In this document: positions 44,648-53,794 of the stretch, piece after piece
Numbering within the stretch: position 1 is the first letter of the stretch
Layout of the letters: every line of letters begins with the position of its first letter
Assembly (NCBI GenBank): GCA_021234155.1
Contig: JAJEKV010000053.1
Span: 1,251,307-1,315,306 of the forward strand
DNA: 64,000 nt
Reading direction: 5' to 3'
Source of the DNA: Isoetes taiwanensis
Lineage: Eukaryota; Streptophyta; Lycopodiopsida; Isoetales; Isoetaceae
Made by a program: the position numbers and the translations under genes
The notes under the pieces: generated by a model
What the model was told of the DNA's origin: nothing
Databases searched by the model: none
The model's input: only the letters and a program-made list of their open reading frames with translations

Positions 44648-46209
44648 TTATACATTCAAGATATTAATCATGAAAATTGAAAACATTTTTAATTTTATTC
44701 TTGAAATTTCTTCAAGTAATCTGGGTTGTCCTCCAAAAATTTCTTCACTTCGGCCGTGCCGATTGTTCGCCCTAGGTTCCTGAGGATATTTGTGGCCATG
44801 CCTCCTTGAAGTGCGGTCACCAAGTCTTCGATCTGATGTATAGGCTGCAGTAGCTGCCAATCTGCCCTGCCGTCTATAGGGGACCGCAAAGTCGAAGATA
44901 CTCAATGCTATTGTTCTCTTGACAAGGATGACATGATCAATGTTTGGGGCCATACGAGCATGACTTCTGAATCCTGAGAGAGCAATGAGCATAAAGACTC
45001 CTTCTTCACCCCGTGGGCTGAATTGATGGTGTATAACCGCTATCCTTCCATCAATGAGCAAGGGGAGGTAGAACCTAAGGGCTTTGTCATGCCTTGCCTC
45101 TTCGCCGGTTCTAATTGCTACTCTGTGTCTTCCGGAGTACTCATCAACCGGTACTTCCACCATCTCTCTGTAATCACGGTACATGGAAGCTGTCAGGTTG
45201 ATGCTGCCTTCCGCTAGTGCTGGTGCCGATGCTGATGTACTAGGTAGGAGTGCGGACGTTGATTTTCCTCTGATTCCCATGCGCTCCTGAATTGCTAAGA
45301 ACTCCTCTTCCGAAGGCAACTCCTGTTCAGCCATCATCTGTCTGATGCCGGTGTAGGCTTCAATATCCGTTGATGTTTGGCCGGTGTATGTCCGGGCTTC
45401 CCTTATGCTGATAGGAAAGTCCTGTGTTTCGCAGTCGATGAAGTCATCGAGATCCGGATGTTCCCGTAGGAGATGCAGAAGTTCGTCTACTCTATAGCCC
45501 CTGTCTCGGCACTCTGGGAGGTTCTTGATGTCGTGGAGGGTTAATTATGCCTCCCCTTGGATAATCACTGGGTCCAAGCTTGTGATTCCTTGCCCAAGTG
45601 GTGGGGTTGTTCTTGTGGCTCTCAGCCCTTCTTCGAAGCGCTGGAGTTGTTGCTCTGCTTGCTGCCTTTCTTGTACCAGGTCTATGTCGGCGATGTCTTC
45701 CGCGTCCGACTCGCATCCTTCCTCTTCTTCTTCCTCTGCCTCCTCATATGCAAGGCGCATCTGTTCTTCTTCAGCTGCTGCCATGGCCATTGGCTCGACG
45801 TCTAGGGGTTGCACAGATGGTTCTCCTATCTGGGTTTGGGCTCGAAGAGATAGGAAGATAGCTACGGCTGCTGTGTAAGAAAAATATCTCCTCCTATTGA
45901 CAGCTATGGACATATAGTTAGGCAAGTGGCTAGCCTTGTTTTCTAGGTACTTGTCTATATTGGGGATGTCTTGCAGAGCTGTCTTGAGGGCCATGCTTGG
46001 AGCAAAGTATCCTATGCAAGGTGGGAGCTCTCTAGAGAAGGTCCTATCTTGGCATGGAAATCAAACATGATATCTTGGTAGAAGGGGATGGCATTGATGG
46101 TAGCTTCCACATCAACCTCCTTCTGGAAGACGGCAAAGACGGAGTTGATGTCGGCCTCGGCCACATGAGCTGGGGCGCTGTACCATCGCCTAAATTTAGT
46201 GGTTGCCAT
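44648..46209 (-). pseudogene. ORF2 of the outer chromovirus, unidentified
   Basis: A likely start at 46209 gives MATTKFRRWYSAPAHVAEAD, then INAIPFYQDIMFDFHAKIGP. After a shift near 46015 come ALKTALQDIPNIDKYLENKA and RRRYFSYTAAVAIFLSLRAQ, and an acidic run (EEAEEEEEEGCESDAEDIAD). The frame is lost at a stop near 45545. It resumes to 44648 with EYSGRHRVAIRTGEEARHDK, ALRFYLPLLIDGRIAVIHHQ, SHARMAPNIDHVILVKRTIA, and, shifted, DLVTALQGGMATNILRNLGR. About 500 codons in total. I know no homologous family. Confidence 0.55.
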
Positions 46210-46499
46210 GATGCTTGAGCAGCTGGGGATATCAAACAGATGGGGAAGCGCCTTAGGGGCCTGGAAAATCGGCTTGGAGTGAGGAGCAAAGGTGTAGGAT
46301 GCAAATGAGGGTTGTGGTCTATTTATAGACAAAACCCTAATTTTGGAAAATTTCAAAGTTGGGGAATCCCTATAATTCTAAGATATTGCTATGCAATTCA
46401 CAGGCTAATTATGTTGAAGAGTGCATTCTAAGGATCCTATTGCAACAAATTCCATCTAATTTGGGGAAAGTTAGGACAAATTAGGACAAATATGGTGTG

Positions 46500-46572
46500 A
46501 CCACTCACACAGTGCGCGAGGAGCAAATCCGAGAATGGCGAATTTGGTCTGGGCGCACTCTGTGAGGGGTGG
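46500..46572 (-). repeat. Long hairpin of the outer chromovirus, copy 1
   Basis: Outer arms ccactcacacagtgcgc and gcgcactctgtgaggggtgg pair with few mismatches. Inner arms aaatccg and cgaatttgg also pair. Same family at 46703-46776, 46899-46949 (one arm lost), 49622-49694 and 49799-49873. Confidence 0.75.
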
Positions 46573-46702
46573 GACCTTGTTTGGGTCGAGGATGATGCCA
46601 AACATGCAAACTAAGGGTAGAATCCTGCTCATCTCGTCGATATAGGTCGGATTGTGCCCTTACTTTCTTCATTTGGACAACTTTTGGCATAGATTAGGGT
46701 CG

Positions 46703-46776
46703 ACCACTCACACAGTGCGCGAGGAGCAAATCCGAGAATAGCGGATTTGGTCTAGGCGCACTCTGTGAGGGGTGGG
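46703..46776 (-). repeat. Long hairpin, copy 2
   Basis: Same arms as copy 1, about 200 bp from it, between ORF2 and the H3-like gene. Confidence 0.75.
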
Positions 46777-46898
46777 GCTCCATTTGGGTTGGCCAATTTC
46801 TACAATCTAAGGGTCAAATCCTACTAAACACAATGAGCTGAGTCGGATGGTGCCCTTATTTTCTACATTTGGATAATTATTGGCTAAGATCGGTGCTT

Positions 46899-46949
46899 GA
46901 CCACTCCGAGAATGGCGGATTTGGTCTGGGCGCACTCTGTGAGGGTTGG
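46899..46949 (-). repeat. Long hairpin, copy 3, one arm partly deleted
   Basis: Keeps gagaatggcggatttggtct and the gcgcactctgtgag arm, but the opposite arm is cut to ccactc. Confidence 0.65.
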
Positions 46950-47088
46950 GGCCAAAAACACTGAGTTTTGTTCCAATTTTGTTGATTCCAAATGCAGAAC
47001 TTAGTAATACACCCTAATTAAACATGATTTAACACATTAATTTGACAAAACCATAAATTTATATTTACAAAAATCATTTACAACAGAC

Positions 47089-48120
47089 TCAATAGTCTTC
47101 TTTCTTAATGTACTTGGCTAGCCTCATGTCCTTGGGCATGCATGTTACCCTGTTTGCGTGGAGTGCGCATGCTACCAAATCTTCAAAGTGATGAACAATC
47201 CTCTGCTCGGCTGCCTCCTGTAGCGCGAGTAACATGTCATCAGTCACGCGCTTGCTCTTGTCAAATTCCTGCAAAATCTCGCGAGTGAGTCTCGCGAAGG
47301 GGGCTCTCGGTATCAAAAGTCCATAGCTCCTCTGGAAATGCCTGATCTCCCGAGCAGCTCTGGCAAAATATGAGTCGGCCTTTCTCCTGATCGGCTTCCT
47401 CGGAGGTGCTGGTTTCTCAGGGGGCGGCTTCAGTGTGTTCTTCTTGGTTGGTCTGCCTCCTTCGACATAGGTGACCTTGTGCTCCTCATAGTACTTCGAG
47501 TATTCCTCGTACATTTTCATGTACTGGGTATACTCTTTGAGTTTCTTCCTATATTCAAGCTTGTTCTTGAGTACATAGGACTCTCGCGCAGGCCTCGGCT
47601 TCTTCTTGTCTGCTGCAGGGTGCTTCGGGGACGGCCACCTTGGGTACGGGGGTACCTCTGCTACCGGCTCCTCCTCTTCATTCCTTGCATTCGAGGGTCC
47701 TGAGCCCTCAGTGGGAACAGGGACCCTCATCTCCTCATCTGACTCAGTGTCAGATGAGGATGGCGGCTTATCGGGCTATTGCTCCCAAATGACGACGCTT
47801 TTGGCCGGCGTCGTCTTCAACTTACGCCCGGTGTCTTTAGGCAACTCGGGGGCTTTCCCCTTGTCTACCTTCTTCTGCAAGCGCTCCTCCCTGCGCTTCC
47901 TACTTCTGCCTCCTCTCCTCTTTCTGTTTCCGGCGCTCCTCCTTCTCTCGCCGACGCTCCTCCTTGGTTTTCTTGACCTGTGTTACTTCGTCCTCCCTTT
48001 TTCTCTTCCGCTCTTTCTTGTCTAATTTCTTGAGCTCCCTCTCTATCTCCCCCCTTAGTTCTTCTGCAGCTCCTTCATCTTTGTGGCCCGGCTCGCTCTG
48101 GCTGCCGGGGCCCTTCTATG
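47089..48120 (-). pseudogene. Histone H3-like protein of the outer chromovirus: charged linker and histone fold
   Basis: The last 213 codons (47730 to 47089) are open. Residues 120-213 form an H3 histone fold: REIRHFQRSYGLLIPRAPF (alpha-N), RLTREILQEFDKSKRVTDD, MLLALQEAAEQRIVHHFEDL (alpha-2), CALHANRVTCMPKDMRLAKY (alpha-3). The H3 signatures LQEA, FED, C-A-x-H-A, RVT and MPKD-x-x-LA are all kept and loop 1 has canonical length, so it is closer to H3 than to a long-loop CENH3. Before it lies a Lys/Glu-rich, coiled-coil-like linker (to 48120), with one shift near 47910 and a stop near 47780. The N-terminal tail is the inverted piece at 50092-50279. Confidence 0.82.
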
Positions 48121-49407
48121 CCTTCCTTGCCTCGCATTTAGGGTTCTCTTGAGCCATTCCGGCCAAGCTAAGAACCAATTTCGCATTGCCAGGCTCTGAA
48201 AAGTCGCCTTTGCACAACAGATCGTCGAGTAGCAGCAGCCTTCAACAAGATCAGAAGCATGGATGCATTCCGAGGATCTGGAGCAGGTCGAGTACCAGGT
48301 AATCAGTCATTCTGTTGTGCAAAGCCGCCTTTGGGCTAGACAATAAGGTAGTTTAGCATATTCATTCAGCCGTAGAGACCTTGTAGATTCCAAGATCATG
48401 AGCCCTAACAAAGGAACCTAACCTTGGATGTTTAGGTAGGTAGATTAGATGATATTATTCATTTCAATTCTGTGATGATGTCGGTATTTCACTCTGTGAC
48501 CTCCATGTATTGGGAAGGGGGGTAGAGGCCTAAAGCCTGTGTAGCAGATGATTCTAGGTAGCCTACTAGTTCCCAGTTACATGCGGCCTGTGCACAATGA
48601 GCCCGTCTGGCTGTGGGTGGAGGGGCCAAGCCGATGAAAAAGGGGGACTTGTCCCATCACAGAAGAGTTCCTCTGGTGTGTAAAGCCTACCAGGGACCTT
48701 AGTGAGCTAGGCTTAATGGCTTGCCACTGCGTGTGGGCAAGGCATGAGCTCGACACCTTTGGGGCGATGCATCGCCTTCCATGAGGTTAAGTCGAATAAG
48801 GGCAGTGGCCCTCTAGCCACCTGTGATGGGCATGCATGCCCCTGGGGAAGAGGTGACTCTCCTCCTGCCTCATCGAGGCTGGGGAGATGCAATCCAGTAG
48901 TAGCCCTCTTGGCTATGTACCCGGCAGGCTACGGCCCGGTCCCAATACTTTTCAGCCTACTCTGCAAAGTGTGCACAGGAGGGGCAGATGGAGTGGACTA
49001 CCCTCAGCTATATTCCTATGCCAGCCAAATCTAGTTGCCATGAATTCTGTCTGCAATGACCTCTGGAAGCCCATGCCGTCAGTCAACCCCCTTGAGTCTG
49101 AGCTCTGGGTAGGATCTCCCTTGTTGCTATTGTTCATGTTGATGTGTTGTATATGTGATGATCATGATGTGTTCACCCTTCGAGGTGATCGTATTGATAT
49201 AGTATATTATCTGCTCATGTTTATTCACGCTTCCGCAGCTAGGTTGACCCGAAGGGAGACGGGTGAATGACACATCCACTCTTCCCTTGCTGGCTCATTC
49301 CACTGGGAGTGGTGTCAGGTGGATGGCCCCTGCTAGTTTGGCTGTCAGGGGGAATGCTCCGTCTTCTGATATGATGTGTGCATCATATAAGGAGTAGGGA
49401 CGTCACA
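48121..49407 (+). repeat. R/U5 part of the 5' LTR of the outer chromovirus, inverted
   Basis: Collinear with the complement of 9004-10275. It now reads on the plus strand because 48121-50279 is inverted. It ends GACGTCACA followed by the primer site. It contains a short open stretch ATGGATGCATTCCGAGGATC ending at a GTAATC, a possible leader exon border, conserved in both LTRs. Confidence 0.8.
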
Positions 49408-49408
49408 G

Positions 49409-49420
49409 TGGTATCAGAGC
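49409..49420 (+). promoter_or_regulatory. tRNA-Met primer-binding site of the outer chromovirus (in the inverted segment)
   Basis: TGGTATCAGAGC one base after the LTR end GACGTCACA. Confidence 0.9.
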
Positions 49421-49621
49421 ATGATCTTGGTACACCAAGATCGAGCACTGACCATTTTCCTATTAAGACTAACAGTAGACTTCAAGTCTTGGGAATAGCC
49501 ACCCAAGCATGAACCCCGAAAATTGGAAATTTTTTTCCAATTTCTAGTGCAGTAAGTAGGTTAATGCTAAGTTAATCGAAAGTTTTAGCAAGAACTCAAC
49601 CAAATTTGGCCAAAAAGAGGT

Positions 49622-49694
49622 CACCCCTCACAGAGTGCGCCTAGACCAAATCCGCCTTTTTCGGATTTGCTCCCCGTGCACTGTGTGAGTGGTG
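49622..49694 (+). repeat. Long hairpin, copy 4, in the leader
   Basis: Arms cccctcacagagtgcgc and gtgcactgtgtgagtggtgg; inner aaatccg/cggattt. Lies between primer site and the H3-like start codon. Confidence 0.75.
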
Positions 49695-49798
49695 GACCCA
49701 AGTTGACCTAGTTAGATGCATAATTTAGCTAATCTAATGGTGCAGTTCAGCTTCTCCCTTAGATTCTAGCTAGTTTTGCATATTAGATCACTAAGAAG

Positions 49799-49873
49799 TG
49801 ACCCCTCACAGAGTGCGCCCAGGCCAAATCCGACATTCTCGGAATCGCTCCAGGCGCACTGTGTGAGTGGTGG
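49799..49873 (+). repeat. Long hairpin, copy 5, in the leader
   Basis: Same family as copy 4 with substitutions spread over the loop, about 180 bp downstream and 220 bp before the H3-like start. Confidence 0.75.
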
Positions 49874-50091
49874 ATGCTTTCTGGCTACATAAACCTAATG
49901 TACTTATCATATCTACACTAATACCTCCTAGAATGACATAATATGAAATTGCAGGTCCAAACCCTAAAATCCCCCTACCTATAAGTAGACAATTAGGGTT
50001 CCTCATTTACACTTACCTCCTCCAACAAACAGTTCCTCGTCCCAGAAGACGATTTTTAGGCACCAGGAGTCGGATTGCGTTGATACAAAAC

Positions 50092-50279
50092 ATGGCCCGG
50101 ACCAAACAAACCGCCCGCATTGTAGTGCCCGAAGACCATGTGAGCGCCCAGGAGCTAGCAGCCCGACAGAAGGCCAGACAGGCTCAGGAGCGGGCCAGGC
50201 GGAGACAAGATGCAGAGGCCAACCCAGACGCCCAAGAGGAGGCCCAGGAGTGTCAGGAGGAAGAGCAGGCACAGGAAGG
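50092..50279 (+). pseudogene. N-terminal tail of the histone H3-like protein (inverted piece)
   Basis: The ATG at 50092 opens MARTKQTARIVVPEDHVSAQ. After removal of Met, the first eight residues equal the universal H3 tail ARTKQTAR, with Lys4 kept and Ile at the Lys9 position. The following residues are a Gln/Ala/Arg/Glu-rich helix (ELAARQKARQAQERARRRQD) and an acidic end. The start lies about 670 bases after the primer site, where the first gene of an LTR element is expected. The frame is cut at the inversion breakpoint; joining to 48120 needs one base shift. An upstream TTG at 50080 is in frame but the ATG is the sensible start. Confidence 0.8.
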
Positions 50280-50585
50280 AAAACCCTAAATGCAAAGAGA
50301 GAAAAGTTTTAGGGTTTAAGGGGAAGCCCTTATTTAGAAACCCTTAGGGTTAGGTTAGACCTTGGCCAAATGGGGTTTAGCCATTTGGCAATGGGGTCCA
50401 TGGGGTTTATAATTGTGTATGTTTATTTAACATTCACAACATTCGAAGTTGCCCCCCTAGGTGCTACACTTGCCCCCTAGGTGCAACCTTTTACGACCTC
50501 CCAGTACATGTCATTTATGACATGTACGTGTGACGTGGCAGTATAATATACATATTTGGATCATATATTATGCTGGAACGTCACA
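50280..50585 (-). repeat. U3 part of the 5' LTR of the outer chromovirus
   Basis: Minus strand begins TGTGACGT at 50585. Near 50295-50370 it matches the U3/R boundary of the 3' LTR with its CCCTAAACC-rich sequence. The stretch 50371-50585 has no counterpart in the 3' LTR copy. Confidence 0.7.
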
Positions 50586-50590
50586 CCTCC
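50586..50590. repeat. Target-site duplication CCTCC, right copy
   Basis: Partner of 8999-9003. Confidence 0.85.
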
Positions 50591-51262
50591 CTGCCTATCA
50601 TGTCTACATGTAATACCTTTAGAGTGTGGCCATTGCTCTAAGCCATTACAAATTATCATCTCAAAGACTTCACACAATTGAATGAGTTCCCATCCAAATG
50701 TGACAGGTTTGTTAGCATCAGGCATTGAACATGGCGAAATTCGTATCATTAGTAGACATCCATAAACAGTCACGGGCATCCTCAAGTATAAGCTGAGCAA
50801 CTTGCATTGCAGCAGTACGAGCATTGAAGTCACCAAGAAGAATAGCATGCCCTAACTATTTGATTTGAGCAATGTCATCATAAATATCACCATAAGGGTC
50901 ATTGCGGTCTACATATTCATCATAGAAAGGTGATGATGTATGTAGGTGGAAAGTAATAAGCTGCAACAAAAATGGCACTACCCATTGTTGCAATGGAGTT
51001 TGATCCATATATAACAGTTATATCTGTCAGCTTTATGAAGCGTGATAGATGGAGCAAGGGCATCCTTGAAATAGCAAGCAACCCCACCATATAGCTACGC
51101 ATGACATTCATTAAACAATGAAAATTGATCGCCTGCGAAATGAGATAGCCTTTTGGCAGAATGCTCCCATGTTTCCGTGAGCAGAAGAATATCCATATCT
51201 TTTGCAATGGTATTCAGACCATCACGCCAAGGAAAACCTCAACAATTCCAAGACACCAACTA
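50586..51262 (-). pseudogene. LINE endonuclease, main part, inverted relative to the RT
   Basis: Minus translation over several frames shows VSWNC, then DGLNTIAKDMDILLLTETWE, FKDALAPSI, a GDFN-like turn (VTSMLVLLQCK frame) and NKPVTFGWELIQLCEVFEMI with CNGLEQWPHSKGITCRHDRQ and GG. This is an APE-type LINE endonuclease, continuing at 8904-9003. The neighbouring RT and ORF1 are on the plus strand, so only this segment is inverted. Confidence 0.75.
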
Positions 51263-51379
51263 AAGTCACATTTCCTAGGAAGATACATTTAAAGTACGAG
51301 CCGTATGAACTGAAGAGGCTTATGCCATAGAGGCGGCGGCAGCAGTAACAACATCATTAAAGTGGCAGCTTACACATCT

Positions 51380-52389
51380 TCAACCATTGCTGTCCATGCT
51401 CCTGCTTCCCGCATTTGCTTGACCTATTCTAGATCTTTTGAATATGCACAAACATTAGCTCCTGCACTTGAAGGTATTTTGGATTACCCAACTCTTTAAG
51501 AATGTAATGCTACATTTGCTGATGCTCTGCTTACTTCAGTTGTCTCCTGCTTTGGTGTGCGCGCTTCTAGTGCTGCTCAGGCTAGTAGGAAATTCTTTCT
51601 AGAAATGCATAATTCCATGCAGAATGCAAGCAGCTTAAAAAAACACTTGTGAATGATCATTGAGCCAGATACACATCATAGTACCATCAAGAATTATAAG
51701 TATATGTCAAAACGCAAGAAGGCACGCTTTGTTCTGAGCATCAGAAGCAAATGTTTGAATTGCTACTACGTGAGCCTCAGATTTTGTGGCGCAAAATATT
51801 ATATCGACCATATCCTACTCTTGAATATATTCCTATGCAGCAATGGGACGAGCGATTGCTCCAATTATATGATCATTCTAGGATTCTTAATTTTGTGCCT
51901 CATTTGGTAGGTAATATCCTTCAATTCACAAAAGAGAAAGTCAAAGAAGGTCTGTGACATCTATCCAATGGCAAGTCTCCTGATCTACAAGGTTTGCAAG
52001 TAGAATTGCTTAAATTGGGAGAAAAGGGGGAGGGGGTTCCGCTATTGCTTCTAATCATTACTGCTCTTTTAAATCAAGCTTTGCAAGAAGGATTGCCAGA
52101 AACTTGGGCTATCAGTAAAGCCGTACCAATTCACAAAGCAAGTGATAAGAATGACCCTTTGAATTATCGCATGATCATGGTCGGTTCCATATTTTCTAAG
52201 CTCCTAGCTAGTATTACTGAGAAGCAGTTGACATCATGGGCAGAACATACTGGTGTACGTGTTGTAGCACAGGCAGGCTTTCATCCAGGCCATTCTATGA
52301 TAGATCATATTTTCACATTGCACATGCTTATTAAACATAATCAAAGCTTGAAACAAGACCTCCATATATGTTTTGCAATTGATCTGAGC
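51380..52389 (+). pseudogene. LINE reverse transcriptase, first part
   Basis: Linker sequences (FFLEMHNSMQNASSLKKHL; LLREPQILWRKILYRPYPTL) lead to the RT: LLNQALQEGLPETWAISKAV with PIHKASDKNDPLNYRMI, GSIFSKLLASITEKQL, AQAGFHPGHSMIDHIFTLH and CFAIDLS. These are L1-type RT blocks 0-3. The frame breaks off within the conserved D-L/F-x-x-A-F-D motif at 52389 and resumes at 53795. Confidence 0.85.
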
Positions 52390-53794
52390 TATTGGATCGA
52401 GATTTTGGGAAGGGACGATCACTATATAGGTATTGCCATTTTAGTTAGCCGGTTATTGGCGTCATCTCGCAGCAGCATTCCCTATTGCCCTTTGGTATCC
52501 TCCTTTCTCTCCCTTGTATTTGCCTTTGTCATTTTTCATTGATATTCCTTGTAGATGTCCTTGGTGACACCATTACTTATTATTATTCTCCACCCCGGGG
52601 GATTCACCTTTGATCAGCGTATAACCCATGAGAGTTCAATGGAGGGGTGTTTTTTGGATCATTTGCGTACGTATACTTAGAGGTTAGGGGTGTTTTTAGG
52701 CACTGATTTGGAGCAATATCTATACACAGAGGGGTCAAATTGCCTTTTAAAATTGCGTATACAAGGGGGTTTTTTTGCTACCCTCTGAACGCAGATGCCA
52801 TACTTCCCCTTATGTATAAGTGCACCCCCCCGGGTTCTCCACCTGTTGGGCGATGCTATTTTTCCACCTATTGAGTGTGGCTATTGTTTTTCCACCCGCT
52901 GGGTGATGCTAATTTTTCTCCACTCACTGGGTGATGCTATTTTTTATCTTTACCCACTGGGTGATGCTATTATTTCTCCGCCTACTAGATGATACGGTGC
53001 TTTTCCTTTGTACATTTTGATGATATTACTCCTAGATATATTTACATTAATTTAATGCTCTTGCTCTTAGTTATTATTCTCCACCCGCTGGGTGATGCTA
53101 TTATTTTTTCCACCCACTGGGTGATGCTATTTTTATCTCCACGCACTGGGTGATGCTATTATTTTTCCACCCGCTGGGTAATCCTATTTTATTTTTCACC
53201 CGCTAGATGATGCTATTTTTCCACCCGTTAGGTGATGCTATTTTATTTTCCACCCACTGGGTGATGTTATGCATATTTTCACCCATTGGAGGTGGTGTTG
53301 TTTTTTCTTTCTTCCACCAGTTGGTGATGCTATTTTTTGGTACTAATATCTCACGGATGCTTACGATTTGTTGGGTTTTTATTTTCTCTTTTAGGTGGTC
53401 GCTCGTCCGTGGTATGCGTTCTTCTTTGATTTTTTTAACATTTAATGGGTATTTTCCATGTGTTCTATTTTGTCAGGGTCAAGAAATCATGTGGACTTTG
53501 CCATATATTTATCTTCCATCTTCGCCCATCTTCGAGGTTCTTGGTGACATTTTCTCATATGTTTATCTTTCGTCTTTGGGCATCCTCGAGGTCGTTGACG
53601 GCATTTTTTGCCACTGGCCTCACTCTTGCCTGCGCATAGTGTATTATTTCAGTTTTATGGGGTAGCTCGACGTTGTTCCTATGGTCAGCTCCCTATTCAT
53701 TTTCCTTAAACATGGTACACTACTGCTGTGATGAAGCCTATCTATAGGTTTTCTGTGTGCATTGCGAGTTCCTTTACAGAATCTGGATTTTATT
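52390..53794. mobile_element. 1.4 kb insert in the LINE RT containing a degenerate minisatellite
   Basis: The RT motif DLS|SAFDTVP is split exactly here; rejoining 52389 to 53795 restores it without frame change. The insert has no recognisable gene. No clear target duplication or inverted ends are visible, so its class is unknown. Confidence 0.65.
52826..53345 (+). repeat. Minisatellite, about 14 degenerate units
   Basis: Core ccacccgctgggtgatgcta followed by a T-rich spacer of variable length, units about 30-45 bp. A non-repetitive gap lies at about 52995-53075. Confidence 0.8.

Larger units (their letters stand above)
48121..50279. other. Inverted segment (2,159 bp) inside the outer chromovirus
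   Basis: The breakpoints carry ccttcc (48121-48126) and its complement ggaagg (50274-50279). Turning the segment back joins U3 at 50280 to R/U5 at 48121, as in the intact 3' LTR at about 10275-10320. It also joins the ARTKQTAR-bearing frame at 50279 to the charged linker at 48120. Both repairs happen together, which is strong support for a single inversion. Confidence 0.8.
9004..50585 (-). mobile_element. Outer chromodomain Ty3/gypsy retrotransposon carrying a histone H3-like gene, with four nested insertions
   Basis: The left end is TGTGACGT and the right end is CGTCACA, the expected LTR terminal inverted motif, flanked by CCTCC on both sides inside a LINE endonuclease. Read on the minus strand the original order was 5' LTR, tRNA-Met primer site, H3-like gene, hairpins, unknown ORF2, Arg/Ser-rich gag extension, gag with zinc knuckle, protease, RNase H, integrase with GPF motif and chromodomain, 3' LTR. 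Removing the four nested elements leaves about 11.6 kb. The reverse transcriptase is missing between protease and RNase H, and 48121-50279 is inverted. It is therefore dead, but reveals an unusual element design. Confidence 0.85.

Noticed and set aside
47089-47373. Host CENH3 or ordinary H3 gene
   Set aside because: Loop 1 has normal H3 length. The gene lies between element hairpins and ORF2 inside target duplications, with an unusual linker, so it is element-borne rather than a host copy.
47606-48025. Plus-strand hydrophobic open frame of 139 codons
   Set aside because: It is the antisense shadow of the Lys/Glu-rich linker of the H3-like gene on the minus strand.
52826-53345. CRISPR-like array
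   Set aside because: Units and spacers are degenerate and variable in length in a eukaryotic LINE context; it is a minisatellite.
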